Source: Myxococcales bacterium 68-20 (GTDB lineage Bacteria > Myxococcota_A > Polyangia > Polyangiales > Polyangiaceae). Taken from it: 64,000 nt of DNA. The DNA lies in the NCBI GenBank assembly GCA_001899635.1, contig MKVQ01000002.1, forward strand, positions 250,198 through 314,197. Reading direction: 5' to 3'. The number at the start of each line of letters is the position of its first letter. The stretch's first letter is position 1. The notes beneath the pieces were generated by a model. It saw only the letters and a list, made by a program, of their open reading frames with translations. It did not search any database and was not told the origin of the DNA. Below are positions 10,024 through 19,375 of the stretch, in pieces. The position numbers and the translations under genes were made by a program.

Positions 10024-12045
10024 TCACTTCACCACCTTCGACTCGAGGGTGAAGACGCCCTCGTTCTTGCCCTGGTGCCCGTCGACCACGACGAAGTAGG
10101 TGCCCGCGTCGAGCGTCACGTCGATCTTCGAGTGGCGGTTGTCCGGCCCGTCGTTGTTGCACGCAGCCTCGGCCGTACGGAGCGACTTCATCTGGGGAGG
10201 ATCGACGCAGCTGTTTCGAATCGCGAGGACGCCGTCGTGCCCGGGCGTCGAGAGCGCGAGCTGGAGGCGCGTGCGTGACGCGAGGACGAGCTTGTAGACG
10301 CGATCCCCGCTCGCCTGCATGTCCTCACGACCGGCGCACGACTCGGCGAAGCGATCGCCGGCCCCCGCAGTGGTGCCGGTCACCGTCTGGCCCAGCACCA
10401 AGGACGGAGGATTGCGGCAGGCGGCCTCCTGAGCGGTCATGTCCTTGCCCTTGAGCTGGAACGTGTAGCGCCCGAACGGCCCTTTCGTGGTCCCGTCGAC
10501 GGCGAGCGAGTACATCCCCGGCGGGAGCACCTCGTCGAGGCTCGTACCGCAGGCGATCTCGCTCGCACGATCGGTGCAGCTCCTCGAGAGGACGAACGCG
10601 TGCTCGCCCTCCTCGGCGGTGAAGCGCGCCGTCACACGCGAGCGACGGGGCACCTCGAAGCGGTAGACGACGTCGGGAGCGCCGTTCGCCGTGCATCGCC
10701 CTGCGACGTCATCCTTCGCCTCGAAGGTATCGCCGTCGATCGGCCCGTCGTTCAAGACGATCGGCAGCGCGTCTCCACACGAGTCACCACGGACCCCCGA
10801 GCCGCCTTCGACGGTGAGGTCCGCCTCGATCGAGTATTGACCGCGGGCCGTGGCGTCGTCCGAGTCGGCGAAGACGCCGTACGACCCGGGCTCGAGCACC
10901 GAGACGAACGTGGCCTCGTCGGACTTCGCCCCCTTGTCGGTGCATCCGACCTCGCTCCACTCGTCGACGCACGTCCGGCGGACTCGAATCACGGGCGAGA
11001 AGTCGGCGGAGCGGAGCACGACGCGGGCGCGGGCGCGCTGGGGGACGTCGAGGCGGTGGAGCGCCTCCGGGCCCTTGCCGAGGTTGCAGCTACCGTGGCC
11101 GTGATCGAACGCGGAGGAGAGCGTGCCGCTCGTCCGCCCCACGAGCGGCCGGGCCTTCTGGCACGCCTCCGCGAGCGATGGGATGTCGGCGACCGTCACG
11201 TTCATGCGATAGCTGCCGACTTCGCTGTTGTAGCCGTCGACGAACACGTAATAGGTCGCGGGCTCGAGCACCTCGTCGATCCGCGAGCCACGAGCCCCGC
11301 CCCGCTTGCTGCTGCCGGAAGAGACGTCGTCGTTGCAGGCGATCTCGGCGTCCTTCTCGGCGCACTCGTCCCTGCGAAGATAGAGGACGGAATCGAACGT
11401 CGCCTCGACGTCGATCGTCACCCGCTGGCGCCGGGTGATCACGAGCCGGTAGACGATCTCCTTCGATTCGGAGTTGGCGCAGTCGCCGGCGTGCTCGGAC
11501 CAACCGCGCCGCGTGTTCCCGACGACCGAGCCGACCTCGAGCGGGATCGGCGCCTCGCAGCTCCCGGGCTGCGCGCCGGTGCTCGCGGTCGACACCGCCG
11601 CGGGGGTCGCGCTCTCCTTCCCTACGCCGCTCCCGGTCCACGAGCCTGCGACGAAGTCACCGCCGCCGCGCGCCATCCGGACGAGGAGCGTGAAGCGGCC
11701 GGCCTTCTCGGGACACGCACGGACCGCCGCCTGCGCGTCCGTCGTGGCATCACGCGCAATCGGCTTGTCGTCCGCGTCGAGGACCGTGACGTCGAGGTCG
11801 TGGACACCGTTGCCTCCGATCGCCACGACCGTCGTGCATGCTGCGGGAAGCTCGAGCGCGAACCGCGTGTCCCGCCCTTCGGCCAGCGAGCCTCGATGGA
11901 TCGGGCCGACCTGCGCGAGCCCCATCGCAGCAAAGGCGTTGTGCACCGCGACGTAGCGCGGCTCGAGCTCGGCTCGGGTACCGGCCCCTGCGCACGCGGC
12001 GATCGTCACCGCCGCGGCGAACATCGTTGCACTGGCGCGGATCAC
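10024..12045 (-). CDS. lipoprotein with tandem PPC-like repeats
   Basis: A 673-residue secreted lipoprotein. The start is a GTG at 12045 that overlaps the kinase stop as GTGA. It gives a short signal peptide (VIRASATMFAAAVTIAAC) with a lipobox ending IAAC. The open frame continues upstream, but that part is antisense-like shadow of the kinase gene. The mature part holds about four to five repeats of roughly 120 residues, each with a beta-sandwich pattern: YRLVITRRQRVTIDVEA, a Cys pair around VLYLRRDEC and IACNDD, and LEPATYYVFVDGYNSEVGSY. This is the pattern of PPC (pre-peptidase C-terminal) domains. No protease domain is attached. Coupling to the kinase suggests a role at the cell envelope that is linked to kinase signalling; this is inference. 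Confidence 0.82.
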   Translation of the reverse strand: MIRASATMFAAAVTIAACAGAGTRAELEPRYVAVHNAFAAMGLAQVGPIHRGSLAEGRDTRFALELPAACTTVVAIGGNGVHDLDVTVLDADDKPIARDATTDAQAAVRACPEKAGRFTLLVRMARGGGDFVAGSWTGSGVGKESATPAAVSTASTGAQPGSCEAPIPLEVGSVVGNTRRGWSEHAGDCANSESKEIVYRLVITRRQRVTIDVEATFDSVLYLRRDECAEKDAEIACNDDVSSGSSKRGGARGSRIDEVLEPATYYVFVDGYNSEVGSYRMNVTVADIPSLAEACQKARPLVGRTSGTLSSAFDHGHGSCNLGKGPEALHRLDVPQRARARVVLRSADFSPVIRVRRTCVDEWSEVGCTDKGAKSDEATFVSVLEPGSYGVFADSDDATARGQYSIEADLTVEGGSGVRGDSCGDALPIVLNDGPIDGDTFEAKDDVAGRCTANGAPDVVYRFEVPRRSRVTARFTAEEGEHAFVLSRSCTDRASEIACGTSLDEVLPPGMYSLAVDGTTKGPFGRYTFQLKGKDMTAQEAACRNPPSLVLGQTVTGTTAGAGDRFAESCAGREDMQASGDRVYKLVLASRTRLQLALSTPGHDGVLAIRNSCVDPPQMKSLRTAEAACNNDGPDNRHSKIDVTLDAGTYFVVVDGHQGKNEGVFTLESKVVK

Positions 12046-13664
12046 CGATACGGGTTCTTCGAGAGGTCGTCGGGAACGGCCGATGCCGTGTTGATGGTCG
12101 TCGCGGTCGTCGTCGGCTTCGACGGTCGCCGGATGCCGGACCGAGTGCTCGGCGGGACGGAAGAGGCGCTCGGCCTCGCCGCCGCGCTGACCGTGGCCGG
12201 AGCGGTCGCGGACGCGATCGTCGTTGCGCTCGCCGCAGGAACGTCGCTGCTCGCGATCGGCGCAGACGTGGCCGGCTGAAGCTCCGCGGCTCCGGTCGGG
12301 GCCGCGTCCGTGCTCGCGCCCGGCGAGCGAAGCTGGCTCGCTCCCCATGCGACGCCTCCGAGGACGCCGGCCACGCCGACGGCGAGCGCGATCCTGCGGG
12401 TCGAGTTTCCGCCCGTCCGAGGCGCGAGCGGCGCGCTCGCGTCGACGTCCGATACGTTGAGCACTGCCGACGACACGCTCGACACCTTGTCCTGAGGCAG
12501 GGAGCCCGAGCTACCGTCGCTCGACGCAGGCACGGTGACGGCGAGACGGTCGACGGGGCCGGGGGTACCGCCGGGAGCGCTGGACGGCTTCGACGGCTCG
12601 GACCTCCCGCGCTCCACGCGCGTCTGTACCGACTCGGGAAGGCTCTTGCGCGAGCGAGGTGGCGCGCTCGGCTCGCTGCGCGCGAGCCATCCACGCACCG
12701 CATCGCGCTGCTGGACGAGATCGCTTCCGAACACCTCCTCGACGCAGGCCGCGACATCGCGCACGGAGCCGACGCACGAGAGGCCCCGCGCCTCTCGCTC
12801 GAGCTCGTCGGCGAAAGCCTCGGCGGTGGCGAAGCGCTGATCGGGGTCGCGCGCGAGCGCCCGCATGCACACGGCCTCGAGGCTCGCGGGGATGTCCGCC
12901 TGATGCGTGCTCGGCGGCGCGATGGGATCGAACAAGACGCGATTCAACGTCGCCGCTTCGCCGTCCCCCTTGAAGAGACGCTTCAGCGCGAGCGCCTCCC
13001 ACAGGACGATCCCGCACGAGAAGAGGTCGGCACGACGATCGATCGCGGCGCCACGTGCTTGCTCCGGCGCCATGTACGCGAGCTTGCCCTTGAGCTGACC
13101 GGAGCGCGTCGTCGACAGGCGCGAGGCCGCCCGCGCGACTCCGAAATCGGCGATGCGTGCGATGCCGTCGGAGCCGACCAGGATGTTCTGCGGAGACACG
13201 TCCCGGTGGACGATCGCGAGCGGCTGGCCGAGGTCGTCGGTCAGCTCGTGCGCGGCGTGGAGACCAGCGAGCGTATCGAGCAGGATGCGGATCGTGACGC
13301 CCCACGGGATCCGTGTGTTCGTCTGGGCGGCGCGCGCGAGCAGGCGCGCGAGCGTGTCGCCCTCGACGTAGTCCATCACCAGGTAGTAGCCGCTGCCGCT
13401 CTCGCCGACCTCCTGGATGGGAACGACGTTCGGATGGTGGATGCGCGCGGCGAGGCGTGCCTCGTCGAGGAACATCTCGATGAAGTCCGGCTCGTTCGCG
13501 AGATGCGGGTGGAGACGCTTGATCGCTACGAGGCGCTGGAAGCCGGCGACTCCGGAGAGCCGCGCAAGGTACACGGTCGCCATCCCGCCACTCGCGAGCT
13601 CGGCGACGAGCTCGAAGCGATCGAGCCGCTCGCCTTCACCGTCGGTAGCGAGGAGCTTCGGCAT
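12042..13664 (-). CDS. membrane-anchored eukaryote-type Ser/Thr protein kinase
   Basis: A 540-residue protein kinase. The N-terminal kinase domain (about 16-285) is complete: Gly loop ASGGMATVY (24-32), ATP-binding K49, HRDVSPQN (153-160) with catalytic Asp and Asn160, DFG (173-175) and an APE-like APEQA. HRDVSPQN is the form typical of myxobacterial kinases. Residues 330-410 are a Ser/Pro/Arg-rich linker, and one membrane helix follows (IALAVGVAGVLGGVAWGAS). About 100 Ala/Ser/Thr/Pro-rich residues then lie outside the membrane, with no recognisable sensor domain. It is the middle gene of a three-gene operon: 61 bases after the TPR membrane protein and in GTGA overlap with the lipoprotein. 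Targets are unknown. Confidence 0.95.
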   Translation of the reverse strand: MPKLLATDGEGERLDRFELVAELASGGMATVYLARLSGVAGFQRLVAIKRLHPHLANEPDFIEMFLDEARLAARIHHPNVVPIQEVGESGSGYYLVMDYVEGDTLARLLARAAQTNTRIPWGVTIRILLDTLAGLHAAHELTDDLGQPLAIVHRDVSPQNILVGSDGIARIADFGVARAASRLSTTRSGQLKGKLAYMAPEQARGAAIDRRADLFSCGIVLWEALALKRLFKGDGEAATLNRVLFDPIAPPSTHQADIPASLEAVCMRALARDPDQRFATAEAFADELEREARGLSCVGSVRDVAACVEEVFGSDLVQQRDAVRGWLARSEPSAPPRSRKSLPESVQTRVERGRSEPSKPSSAPGGTPGPVDRLAVTVPASSDGSSGSLPQDKVSSVSSAVLNVSDVDASAPLAPRTGGNSTRRIALAVGVAGVLGGVAWGASQLRSPGASTDAAPTGAAELQPATSAPIASSDVPAASATTIASATAPATVSAAARPSASSVPPSTRSGIRRPSKPTTTATTINTASAVPDDLSKNPYR

Positions 13665-13725
13665 ACCCCTATGGGATTAGACCACCGATCGAGCTTGGTC
13701 GCGAGCGCCCAGCTGGGGATCCGGC

Positions 13726-14802
13726 TCAGAACCTACCGCTGAGCCCAAAGGGCGACACGCGGATGCTCGCTCCGGAAGAGCTCGTCGACGACCGAATCAA
13801 CCGTGCCGGGGGCGAGCTCGACGCGCTCGACGTGCTCGTCGCGCTCGTCCACTGCGTGTAGAAGACACCGATGACGGCGGTGACCACGGCCGCGCCGACG
13901 GTCACGCCGAGGAGGACGTTCGTTCGGGTCTCGGCGTCCTGGCCTCGCTGATAGAGCGCACACGATTCGCCCTGGCCCACGCACCCACGGCGCACGGCGT
14001 CAGGTCCGGGATCGTTCTGGGTCGCGATGCCCGACACGATCGTCGCGGCTCCGGCGGCCACGGTGACGCCTGTCGCGATGAAGAACACGGCCGGGCCGAG
14101 CGGCTTCTCGTTCGGCGGCGAGGTCGTGACGGTCGTGCTCGGGGTCGCCGCCACGGGCGCGGCCGTGGGCGCCGATGTGGGCCGAGGTGCCGGAGGCGGC
14201 TCGAACGCCAGCGACGTGGAGGTGCCCTTCGGCGCCTCGACGCGCTTCGAGACCGAGCCGCCCTGCTGGAAGCTCACGCCCAGATCGTGCACGCCCGGAT
14301 CGAGGAAGACGCGATGCCGGAGCGCATCCGACTGCGACACGACGCGGCTGTCGGCGGCGATGGTGCACGGAGCCGCGCACTGGACGACGTACTCGGACAG
14401 CTGCGCGGACGTCTCGGCGAGCGTCTCGTTCACGAGCTGCGCGGTCTGCGCGTCGCTCCCGTACTTCTCCTCCGCGAGGGCCGCGAGCGTGGCCGCACGC
14501 GCCGGTTGCTTCGCATCACGACGCGCGCGGATCGCGAGCCGGAGCGTCTCCTTACTGGGCGCGTCGCGGAACGCGTTCTCGAAGTGCCCGGCCGCCTGCT
14601 CGAAGTCCTTCGCGAGGTACGCGCGCCTCCCGCGGTCGAACTCCTCTGCCGCCGCCTTGATCCGCTCGGCGGACGGCTGCGTTTCCTCGGCCGACGACGA
14701 CGCAGTCCATGCGAGCGCAGCCACAGCGAGCGCGAGGGCAGCCCCGCGCGCGACGGCTCGACGCCTCGGGCACGTCGGGAAGGACCGTGTCTTGCCCCGC
14801 AT
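13726..14802 (-). CDS. exported TPR protein with PEGA-like and membrane-helix segments
   Basis: A 358-residue envelope protein. It has a signal peptide (basic RRRAVARGAALALAVAALAW, cleavage near SSA-EE) and then TPR-like helices (AEEFDRGRRAYLAKDFEQAA). A small beta domain carries CAAPCTIAADSRVVS, then HRVFLDPGVHDLGVSF, which resembles PEGA-type carbohydrate- or wall-associated repeats. A Pro/Thr linker leads to two hydrophobic helices (AVFFIATGVTVAAGAATIVS; NVLLGVTVGAAVVTAVIGVF) and a Ser-rich end. This arrangement is common next to Ser/Thr kinases in myxobacteria as I know them, and the kinase is 61 bases downstream here. It is probably the first gene of the operon. Function is unknown beyond a likely role as a kinase partner. 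Confidence 0.82.
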   Translation of the reverse strand: MRGKTRSFPTCPRRRAVARGAALALAVAALAWTASSSAEETQPSAERIKAAAEEFDRGRRAYLAKDFEQAAGHFENAFRDAPSKETLRLAIRARRDAKQPARAATLAALAEEKYGSDAQTAQLVNETLAETSAQLSEYVVQCAAPCTIAADSRVVSQSDALRHRVFLDPGVHDLGVSFQQGGSVSKRVEAPKGTSTSLAFEPPPAPRPTSAPTAAPVAATPSTTVTTSPPNEKPLGPAVFFIATGVTVAAGAATIVSGIATQNDPGPDAVRRGCVGQGESCALYQRGQDAETRTNVLLGVTVGAAVVTAVIGVFYTQWTSATSTSSASSSPPARLIRSSTSSSGASIRVSPFGLSGRF

Positions 14803-14870
14803 CGAGTCGAGCTTACCAGCTAATGAGCTCTACGTTGACGTCCGTGGGCGGCTACAGATACGAGGACGAG

Positions 14871-15197
14871 ATGCGGACTCGTCTGGTCACGGCGCTCGTG
14901 AGCGGATCGCTCCTGCTCTCGCTTCCCCATTGCGGGAGCACCTACGCCGACCTCTGCGAGAAGCAGCGCGACTGCGAAGGCGGCAACGACAAGGACGTCC
15001 AGGCGTGCATCGAGTTCGCGCGCGGCGGTGAGGAGGTCGCCGCTGCCTACGACTGCAGCGACGCCTACGAGAGGCAGGCCTCATGCCTGACGAACAGGGC
15101 CGTGTGCAAGGACAAGCGGCTCGACGACAGCGCGTGCAAAGCAGAGGAAGCCGCGCTCACGGCATGTGAGAAGGCAGCCTCGGGGAAGAAGCAGTGA
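14871..15197 (+). CDS. small Cys-rich lipoprotein, first of a tandem pair
   Basis: A 108-residue secreted protein of unknown function. The ATG at 14871 has GAGGACGAG just ahead. The product starts MRTRLVTALVSGSLLLSLPHC, a signal peptide ending in a possible lipidated Cys. The mature part is rich in cysteine (LCEKQRDCEGGNDKD, YDCSDAYERQASC, VCKDKR, ACKAEEAALTACEKA), probably paired as disulfides. It shares RDCEGGNxxDVxACIE and similar Cys spacing with the next gene, so the two arose by duplication. The stop overlaps the next start as GTGA, so they are translated together. It is divergent from the kinase operon with 68 bases between the starts. Confidence 0.78.
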   Translation: MRTRLVTALVSGSLLLSLPHCGSTYADLCEKQRDCEGGNDKDVQACIEFARGGEEVAAAYDCSDAYERQASCLTNRAVCKDKRLDDSACKAEEAALTACEKAASGKKQ

Positions 15198-15589
15198 GGG
15201 CGCCGGTGAACACGAGGTCCATCCTGAGCGCACTCGGAGTCGTCGCGCTCGTCGCCACCACCCACTGTGACTCTCGCTACGCCACGTACTGCGACAACGT
15301 TCGAGACTGCGAGGGCGGCAACTACAGGGACGTCGATGCTTGCATCGAGCGGCAGCGCGCGCTCGATGAGATTTCGTCCGCGTACGAGTGCGACGACGAG
15401 TGGGACGCGTTCGCCGACTGCCTCGAGACCATCACGTGCAACAAGGAGCGCGCCGAGCTCGACGCGACTCGATGCAAGGACAAGTCGACGCGTTGGGTCG
15501 ACTGCACGCGCAAGGCGAGCGCACGCCCGAGCGCGACCTCGTCGACGAGCGCGAGCGGCTCGTCCGGGTCGAGCGACACCGCCAACTGA
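15194..15589 (+). CDS. small Cys-rich lipoprotein, second of the tandem pair
   Basis: A 131-residue paralogue of the preceding protein. It starts at a GTG overlapping the previous stop (GTGA), with GGGAAGAAG ahead of it. A signal peptide (ILSALGVVALVATTHC) ends in a likely lipidated Cys. The conserved core is YCDNVRDCEGGNYRDVDACIE, then YECDDEWDAFADC, ITCNKE and RCKDKSTRWVDC. The C-terminal 25 residues are a Ser/Ala/Thr tail absent from the first copy. A later GTG at 15206 is possible. The pair may form an envelope complex or bind a ligand through the Cys-rich core. Neither is shown by the sequence. Confidence 0.78.
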   Translation: MRAPVNTRSILSALGVVALVATTHCDSRYATYCDNVRDCEGGNYRDVDACIERQRALDEISSAYECDDEWDAFADCLETITCNKERAELDATRCKDKSTRWVDCTRKASARPSATSSTSASGSSGSSDTAN

Positions 15590-15637
15590 GCGAGGACGGC
15601 GAGCACCTCGCCTGCCCCGGATAGCGCGCGGGCTGGC

Positions 15638-15664
15638 GGACGGCGGACGGGTAGCCCGCCGTCC
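15638..15664. terminator. hairpin between the Cys-rich pair and the E2 gene
   Basis: GGACGGCGG and CCGCCGTCC form a perfect nine-base-pair stem with a nine-base loop in the gap between two convergent genes. It fits a bidirectional terminator, but there is no T run. Confidence 0.55.
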
Positions 15665-15674
15665 TGCTCCGGGC

Positions 15675-17045
<1,371 letters not shown>

Positions 17046-17066
17046 CTCGCTTCTTCTCCTGGCCTC

Positions 17067-18059
17067 TCAGTACTTCGCCGTCTGCACGATCGCCGGAAGG
17101 ATCCGGTGAGCGAGAGGCAAGTAATCCATCTCGAGCGTGTACGGGAAGGGTGTGTCGAAGCCGGCCACGCGAACCGGCGGAGCCTCGAGCGAAAGAAAGC
17201 ATCGCTCGTTGATCAATGCGATGAGCTCAGCCCCGAACCCGCAGGTCTTCGGCGCCTCGTGCACGACAATCACACGACCGGTCTTCTCGACGCTAGCCGC
17301 AATCGTATCGATGTCGACAGGCCAGAGGGTGCGGAGGTCGACGATCTCGGATTCGATCCCCTGTTCCGCGGCCTTCTCTGCGGCGGCGACGGCCTCGTAA
17401 AGCATCGCGCCCCACGCGAGAATCGTGACGGCGGGCTCGCCCGACGTGCGATCGGCCTCGCGCACGATCCGCGCTTTGCCGAGCTCGACCGTATAGTCGC
17501 CCTCGGGGACGTCACCGCGTGCCGCGCGGTAGATACGCTTCGGCTCGAAGAAGAGCACCGGATCCGGATCGCGGAGCGCAGCCAACAAGAGGCCCTTCGC
17601 GTCGTACGGGCTCGCCGGGCACACGACCTTCAGGCCGGCGACGTGGATGAACAACGACTCGGGGGACTGCGAATGGTAGAGACCGCCGCGAATGCCGCCG
17701 CCGACGGGCGTGCGCACGACCATCTTCGCCGAGTACTCGCCGCCGGAGCGCCAGCGCATCTTCGCGAGCTCCGAGACGATCTGGTCGTAGCCGGGATAGA
17801 TGAAGTCGGCGAACTGGATCTCGGGGACGGGGCGCAACCCGTAGAGCGCCATTCCGATCGCCGTGCCGAGGATCCCGCCCTCCGAGAGCGGCGTGTCGAC
17901 GACGCGCTCGTCGCCGAACTCGTCCCAGAGGCCCTGGGTGACGCGGAACACGCCGCCTACGCGGCCGACGTCCTCACCGAGCACGACCACGCGAGGGTCG
18001 CGCTTCATCTCCAGCTTCAGGGCGTCGTTGATCGCCTGCACGAGGTTCATCTGAGCCAC
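17067..18059 (-). CDS. 2-oxoacid dehydrogenase E1 beta subunit, branched-chain type
   Basis: A 330-residue transketolase-like beta subunit of a thiamine-dependent E1. The conserved blocks are all present: VVVLGEDVGRVGGVFRVTQG (with the cofactor-activating Glu), DTPLSEGGILGTAIGMALYG, VRTPVGGGIRGGLYHSQSPE, LFFEPKRIYRAARGDVPEGD and a C-terminal swivelling domain. FEPKRIYRA and HSQSPE are typical of branched-chain 2-oxoacid dehydrogenases. Start choice: a GTG at 18068 overlaps the E1-alpha stop, but GGAGGAGGAGG stands directly against it. That site is well spaced for the GTG at 18059 (VAQMNLVQ), which I used. The frame stays open far upstream because of antisense shadow. Its alpha partner lacks the cofactor motif (see that entry). 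Confidence 0.93.
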   Translation of the reverse strand: MAQMNLVQAINDALKLEMKRDPRVVVLGEDVGRVGGVFRVTQGLWDEFGDERVVDTPLSEGGILGTAIGMALYGLRPVPEIQFADFIYPGYDQIVSELAKMRWRSGGEYSAKMVVRTPVGGGIRGGLYHSQSPESLFIHVAGLKVVCPASPYDAKGLLLAALRDPDPVLFFEPKRIYRAARGDVPEGDYTVELGKARIVREADRTSGEPAVTILAWGAMLYEAVAAAEKAAEQGIESEIVDLRTLWPVDIDTIAASVEKTGRVIVVHEAPKTCGFGAELIALINERCFLSLEAPPVRVAGFDTPFPYTLEMDYLPLAHRILPAIVQTAKY

Positions 18060-18064
18060 GACCG

Positions 18065-19162
18065 TCACCCTCCTCCTCCGTCCCATTGCGCTCCGGTCAG
18101 CCTCTGCCGCTCCGCGGCGAGGTGAGCCGGAACGCCGGCGTACACGTGCTCGAAGATGGTCGCCGGTGCCGGGGCGCCCGCTCGCTCGGCAGCGAGCACC
18201 GCAGCGTCGAGCTCGGCCATGACCTCGGCGGCCAGCACCTTCTGCGCTCCGGCGGAGGCGCGGTTCTCTCGCGCGAGCAAGGCGCCGAGCCGCGCTACGG
18301 GATCGCCGGCTCCGAGGTCGAGGACGTCGCCCGCGGCGAGCGCCGCGTCGTCGATCGCGCCAGCGGTGACACGCTCGAGCGACGGGGACACGACCTCGAC
18401 GAGCGTGGGCCCCTTCCCCTCCGTCGCGCGAGCAAGCGCGGCCTTGACGACGGTGAAGACGGCCAGCGCGTCCGCGCCGTCGACACGTGCGCTCGCGAGC
18501 CCGTAGGCCACGGCGCGGTCGACGATGCGCGCGTCGGGCTTCGCACGGCACACGAACACGACCGGAGCCTTGAAGACGCCGCCGAAGTTGAGCGCGTTGT
18601 GGAAGTCCCCGCTGGCAGCGACCTCTGCGCCGAAGAGCGCGAGCGTGGCGACGTTCGCCCTCTCGATTTTGGCCGCCCAGGCCGCGCCCACCGCCTGCGG
18701 AAGGTGCGCGCCGATGACCCCGCTCGGCGGGACGACGTGGAGCGCGCGGGCGGGCGCGTGATCGGGAGCGGCGTGGCCGTTCGTCGGATCCTCGGCCGAC
18801 CCGAAGGCGTGGTGCACGTAGACACCGAGCGGCAGGCCACGGGCGAGCCCGGCGTACCACTCGCGGGCGCCGGGAAAGATCCAGTCGGTCGCGCGCATCG
18901 CGAGGACGGCACCGACGATGGCCGCCTCTTCGCCGAGCGAAGCGTGGTGGTAGCCGATCTTCTCGGACCGCTGCAGGCCGACCATGCGCGCCGAGACGAC
19001 ACGCGCGCGGACCATGTGACGGAGCAGCGCTTCCCCGACGGCGTCGAGCGCCGGGCGAAAGGCCACGCCGACCCCACCGTCGCGCTCGGAGCGGACGAGG
19101 TCTTCCGATCCCGATAGCGGGAGCGGAGAGGCAGACGACGGATCGGGCGCGGCGTGCTGCAT
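18065..19162 (-). CDS. degenerate 2-oxoacid dehydrogenase E1 alpha subunit
   Basis: A 365-residue protein with the fold signature of a branched-chain-type E1 alpha: KIGYHHASLGEEAAIVGAVL, SGVIGAHLPQAVGAAWAAK, ASGDFHNALNFGGVFKAPVV, VDGADALAVF and GPTLVEVV. In active members the segment before SGDFH reads GDG(A/G)TSEGDFH, and VVFVC is followed by xNN and xxAIS. These Asp and Asn residues bind Mg and thiamine diphosphate. Here the first is GAE (residues 178-180) and the second is CRAKPDA, with about a dozen loop residues missing before AVAYGL. The phospho-loop HHSTSDD type is also absent. The frame is intact and coupled to E1-beta, so it is not a decayed gene. It may be structural, or another alpha subunit may supply the activity. 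The start at 19162 is uncertain; an ATG at 19204 is also in frame. Confidence 0.85.
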   Translation of the reverse strand: MQHAAPDPSSASPLPLSGSEDLVRSERDGGVGVAFRPALDAVGEALLRHMVRARVVSARMVGLQRSEKIGYHHASLGEEAAIVGAVLAMRATDWIFPGAREWYAGLARGLPLGVYVHHAFGSAEDPTNGHAAPDHAPARALHVVPPSGVIGAHLPQAVGAAWAAKIERANVATLALFGAEVAASGDFHNALNFGGVFKAPVVFVCRAKPDARIVDRAVAYGLASARVDGADALAVFTVVKAALARATEGKGPTLVEVVSPSLERVTAGAIDDAALAAGDVLDLGAGDPVARLGALLARENRASAGAQKVLAAEVMAELDAAVLAAERAGAPAPATIFEHVYAGVPAHLAAERQRLTGAQWDGGGG

Positions 19163-19375
19163 GGCGCGCGACAGTAGCACGATCACTCGGGTAACCAGCC
19201 TCATCGGTAGCAGCAGAAGAGCCGTGTGAAACGGCAGAGCAACGCGAGGGACGGACCCCGAAATTGCGCCTCGGAGAGCACGCTCGATCGTCGACGCACC
19301 GAGCCGGAGAAAAGGCGCAACCGGGGAACGTTTCAGGACTGGTGTTTTTCTGTGTCGTGTGGGTAAGATCCTCGC

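Noticed and set aside
12046-12348. 100-residue N-terminal extension of the PPC lipoprotein
   Set aside because: This part is an out-of-frame reading of the kinase gene; the lipoprotein signal peptide starts at 12045.
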